7,069 nt of DNA, taken from Brevundimonas sp. Its GTDB lineage: Bacteria; Pseudomonadota; Alphaproteobacteria; Caulobacterales; Caulobacteraceae. How positions within the stretch are numbered: position 1 is the stretch's first letter; each line of letters opens with the position of its first letter. The stretch covers positions 1-7,069 of the forward strand of contig JADCBH010000071.1 in assembly GCA_020253595.1 (NCBI GenBank), in the 5' to 3' direction. This document shows, in pieces, positions 5,968 through 7,069 of this stretch. Made by a program: the position numbers and the translations under genes. The notes beneath the pieces are model-generated. The model was not told the origin of the DNA and did not search any database. It saw nothing but the letters and a program-made list of their open reading frames with translations.

Positions 5968-7069
5968 CCATGATCGACCGTCGCCGTCTGCTCTCCGCCG
6001 GAGCCCTGACCGGCATGGCGGCAGCGACCGCCACTCTGGCGAGCGCCCAGACGCCCGAAACGAGCACCGCCCCGACCCTGATCGGAGCCCTGCCGAACCG
6101 GTCCCGCCTGTCGCTCGACGGCCAGTGGAAGCTTATCCTCGACCCGTTCGACGTCTCGGGCCGCAAGCCCGGCGTACGCCGGAACTTCTGGGAGGATCGT
6201 CCGTCCACCGACGACGGTCCCCTGGTCGAGTACGAATGGGAGACCAGCGACGAGATCACAGTCCCAGGCGACTGGAACACCCAGACGCCCGAGCTCTTTC
6301 ACTATGAAGGACCGGCCTACTACCGCCGCGACATCGAGGGACCGGCGACCGACGATCGCCGGCGGTTCCTGGTGTTTGAGGCCGTCAACTATCGCAGCCG
6401 GGTCTGGCTGAACGGCGAGCCGATCGCCGAGCACGAGGGCGGTTTCACCCCGTTCGAGGTTGAGGTCACCGACCGCCTGCGGCCGGGCCCGAACAGCCTG
6501 GTGGTTCGCGCCGACAGCCGCCCCGGTCCCGAGACCCTGCCCGCGCTCGACTTCGACTGGAAGAACCATGGCGGGATCACCCGCTCGGTCTGGCTGGTCG
6601 ACACACCCCGGACCTTCGTCCGCGACGCCTTCGTACGACTTGAGGGCGGGCGGATTGTGGCCGACGTGGAACTGGATGGACCGGCCGCCGGCGGGTCGAC
6701 AGTTCGCTTCGCCGTCCCCGAACTGGGCCTGCGGCTCGAGACGGGCGCGACCCCCGATGGACGCGCCCGGCTGTCGGGCGCGGCACCGCGCCGCCTGCGG
6801 ATGTGGTCGCCCGAGACCCCCCATATCTACACTGTCAGCCTCGAGGCGGCGGGAGACCGCTGGTCCGACCGCGTCGGATTCCGCACGATCGAAACGCGCG
6901 GGCGAGAGATCCTGCTGAACGGCCGCCCGCGCTTCCTCAAGGGCATCGCCATGCATGAGGAACGGCTGGGGGCCGAGGGCGGCCGGATCCGGACCGAGGC
7001 CGAAGCGCGCGCCCTGCTGACCGAGGTCAAGGCGCTGGGCTGCGACTTCGTCCGGCTGGCACACTACCC
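5964..7069 (+). CDS. exported glycoside hydrolase family 2, probable beta-glucuronidase (partial, open at right edge)
   Basis: The frame stays open from the ATG at 5964 to the window edge, giving 368 residues of a protein likely to be 600 or more. Residues 1-29 form a Tat-like signal: DRRRLLSAG, an Ala/Thr-rich core, and ASA before Gln29. The GH2 sugar-binding jelly-roll domain spans about 48-212 (LDGQWKL, VPGDWN at 100-105, HYEGPAYYRR, RVWLNGEPIAEHEGGFTPFE at 146-165, NHGGITRSVWL). An Ig-like sandwich follows to about 308 (LRMWSPETPHIY, VGFRTIE). The TIM barrel starts with ILLNGRPRFLKGIAMHEE (316-333) and FVRLAHYP at the edge. The order and motifs follow E. coli UidA, and the uronate operon supports beta-glucuronidase, but beta-galactosidase or beta-galacturonidase remain possible. 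Both catalytic glutamates lie beyond the window, so activity is unproven. ATGA overlaps the previous stop; the ATG at 5970 is an alternative start. No strong Shine-Dalgarno is seen, so coupling to the gene upstream is likely. Confidence 0.9.
   Translation, partial: MTMIDRRRLLSAGALTGMAAATATLASAQTPETSTAPTLIGALPNRSRLSLDGQWKLILDPFDVSGRKPGVRRNFWEDRPSTDDGPLVEYEWETSDEITVPGDWNTQTPELFHYEGPAYYRRDIEGPATDDRRRFLVFEAVNYRSRVWLNGEPIAEHEGGFTPFEVEVTDRLRPGPNSLVVRADSRPGPETLPALDFDWKNHGGITRSVWLVDTPRTFVRDAFVRLEGGRIVADVELDGPAAGGSTVRFAVPELGLRLETGATPDGRARLSGAAPRRLRMWSPETPHIYTVSLEAAGDRWSDRVGFRTIETRGREILLNGRPRFLKGIAMHEERLGAEGGRIRTEAEARALLTEVKALGCDFVRLAHY

Noticed and set aside
5934..7064. Long minus-strand open frame of 376 codons opposite the GH2 gene
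   Set aside because: The plus-strand frame reads through as an intact GH2 protein with clear family motifs. The antisense frame gives no recognisable domain and is explained by GC-rich third positions leaving few stops.
1..7069. CRISPR arrays, tRNA or rRNA genes, insertion sequences, attachment sites, terminators
   Set aside because: I saw no regularly spaced repeats, RNA-gene signatures, transposase motifs or terminal inverted repeats, and the coding sequence leaves no free space for them.

Overview
The window is a GC-rich, uninterrupted stretch of plus-strand coding sequence. It reads as the interior of one uronic-acid catabolic operon from a Gram-negative bacterium. The evidence for Gram-negative is a TRAP transporter plus two proteins with export signals (one Sec-like, one Tat-like). 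The strong G/C preference at third codon positions and the gene content would suit an alphaproteobacterium, for example of the Caulobacterales or Sphingomonadales. That placement is inference, because no RNA gene or marker gene is present.

Layout: (1) bases 1-17 may be the last codons of an upstream gene that ends inside the start of the next one. (2) 14-508 and 499-1782 encode the small (DctQ) and large (DctM) membrane subunits of a TRAP transporter. (3) 1782-3257 encodes a UxuB-type fructuronate reductase (mannitol dehydrogenase family). (4) 3254-4711 encodes a UxaA-type altronate dehydratase. (5) 4708-5967 encodes an exported 419-residue protein that I do not recognise; its pattern suggests an (alpha/alpha)6-toroid, carbohydrate-active type fold. 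(6) 5964 to the right edge is the N-terminal 368 residues of an exported glycoside hydrolase family 2 enzyme, most like the beta-glucuronidase branch. It is open at the window edge.

Every junction overlaps: 10 bases between dctQ and dctM, 1 base (TGATG) before uxuB, and 4 bases (ATGA or GTGA) at the other three. There is no intergenic DNA, promoter or terminator, and no stretch without a gene.

Inferred working model: the GH2 enzyme and the toroid-like protein act outside the cytoplasm on a uronic-acid-containing glycan or glucuronide. The released uronate crosses the inner membrane through the TRAP permease, with its binding protein encoded outside the window. UxuB and UxaA then carry out inner steps of the hexuronate route to 2-keto-3-deoxygluconate. 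The isomerase (UxaC), mannonate dehydratase (UxuA), a tagaturonate reductase, KDG kinase and aldolase, the outer-membrane receptor and the regulator are not in view. The main points of interest are the unknown exported protein and the pairing of a glucuronate-branch reductase with a galacturonate-branch dehydratase.
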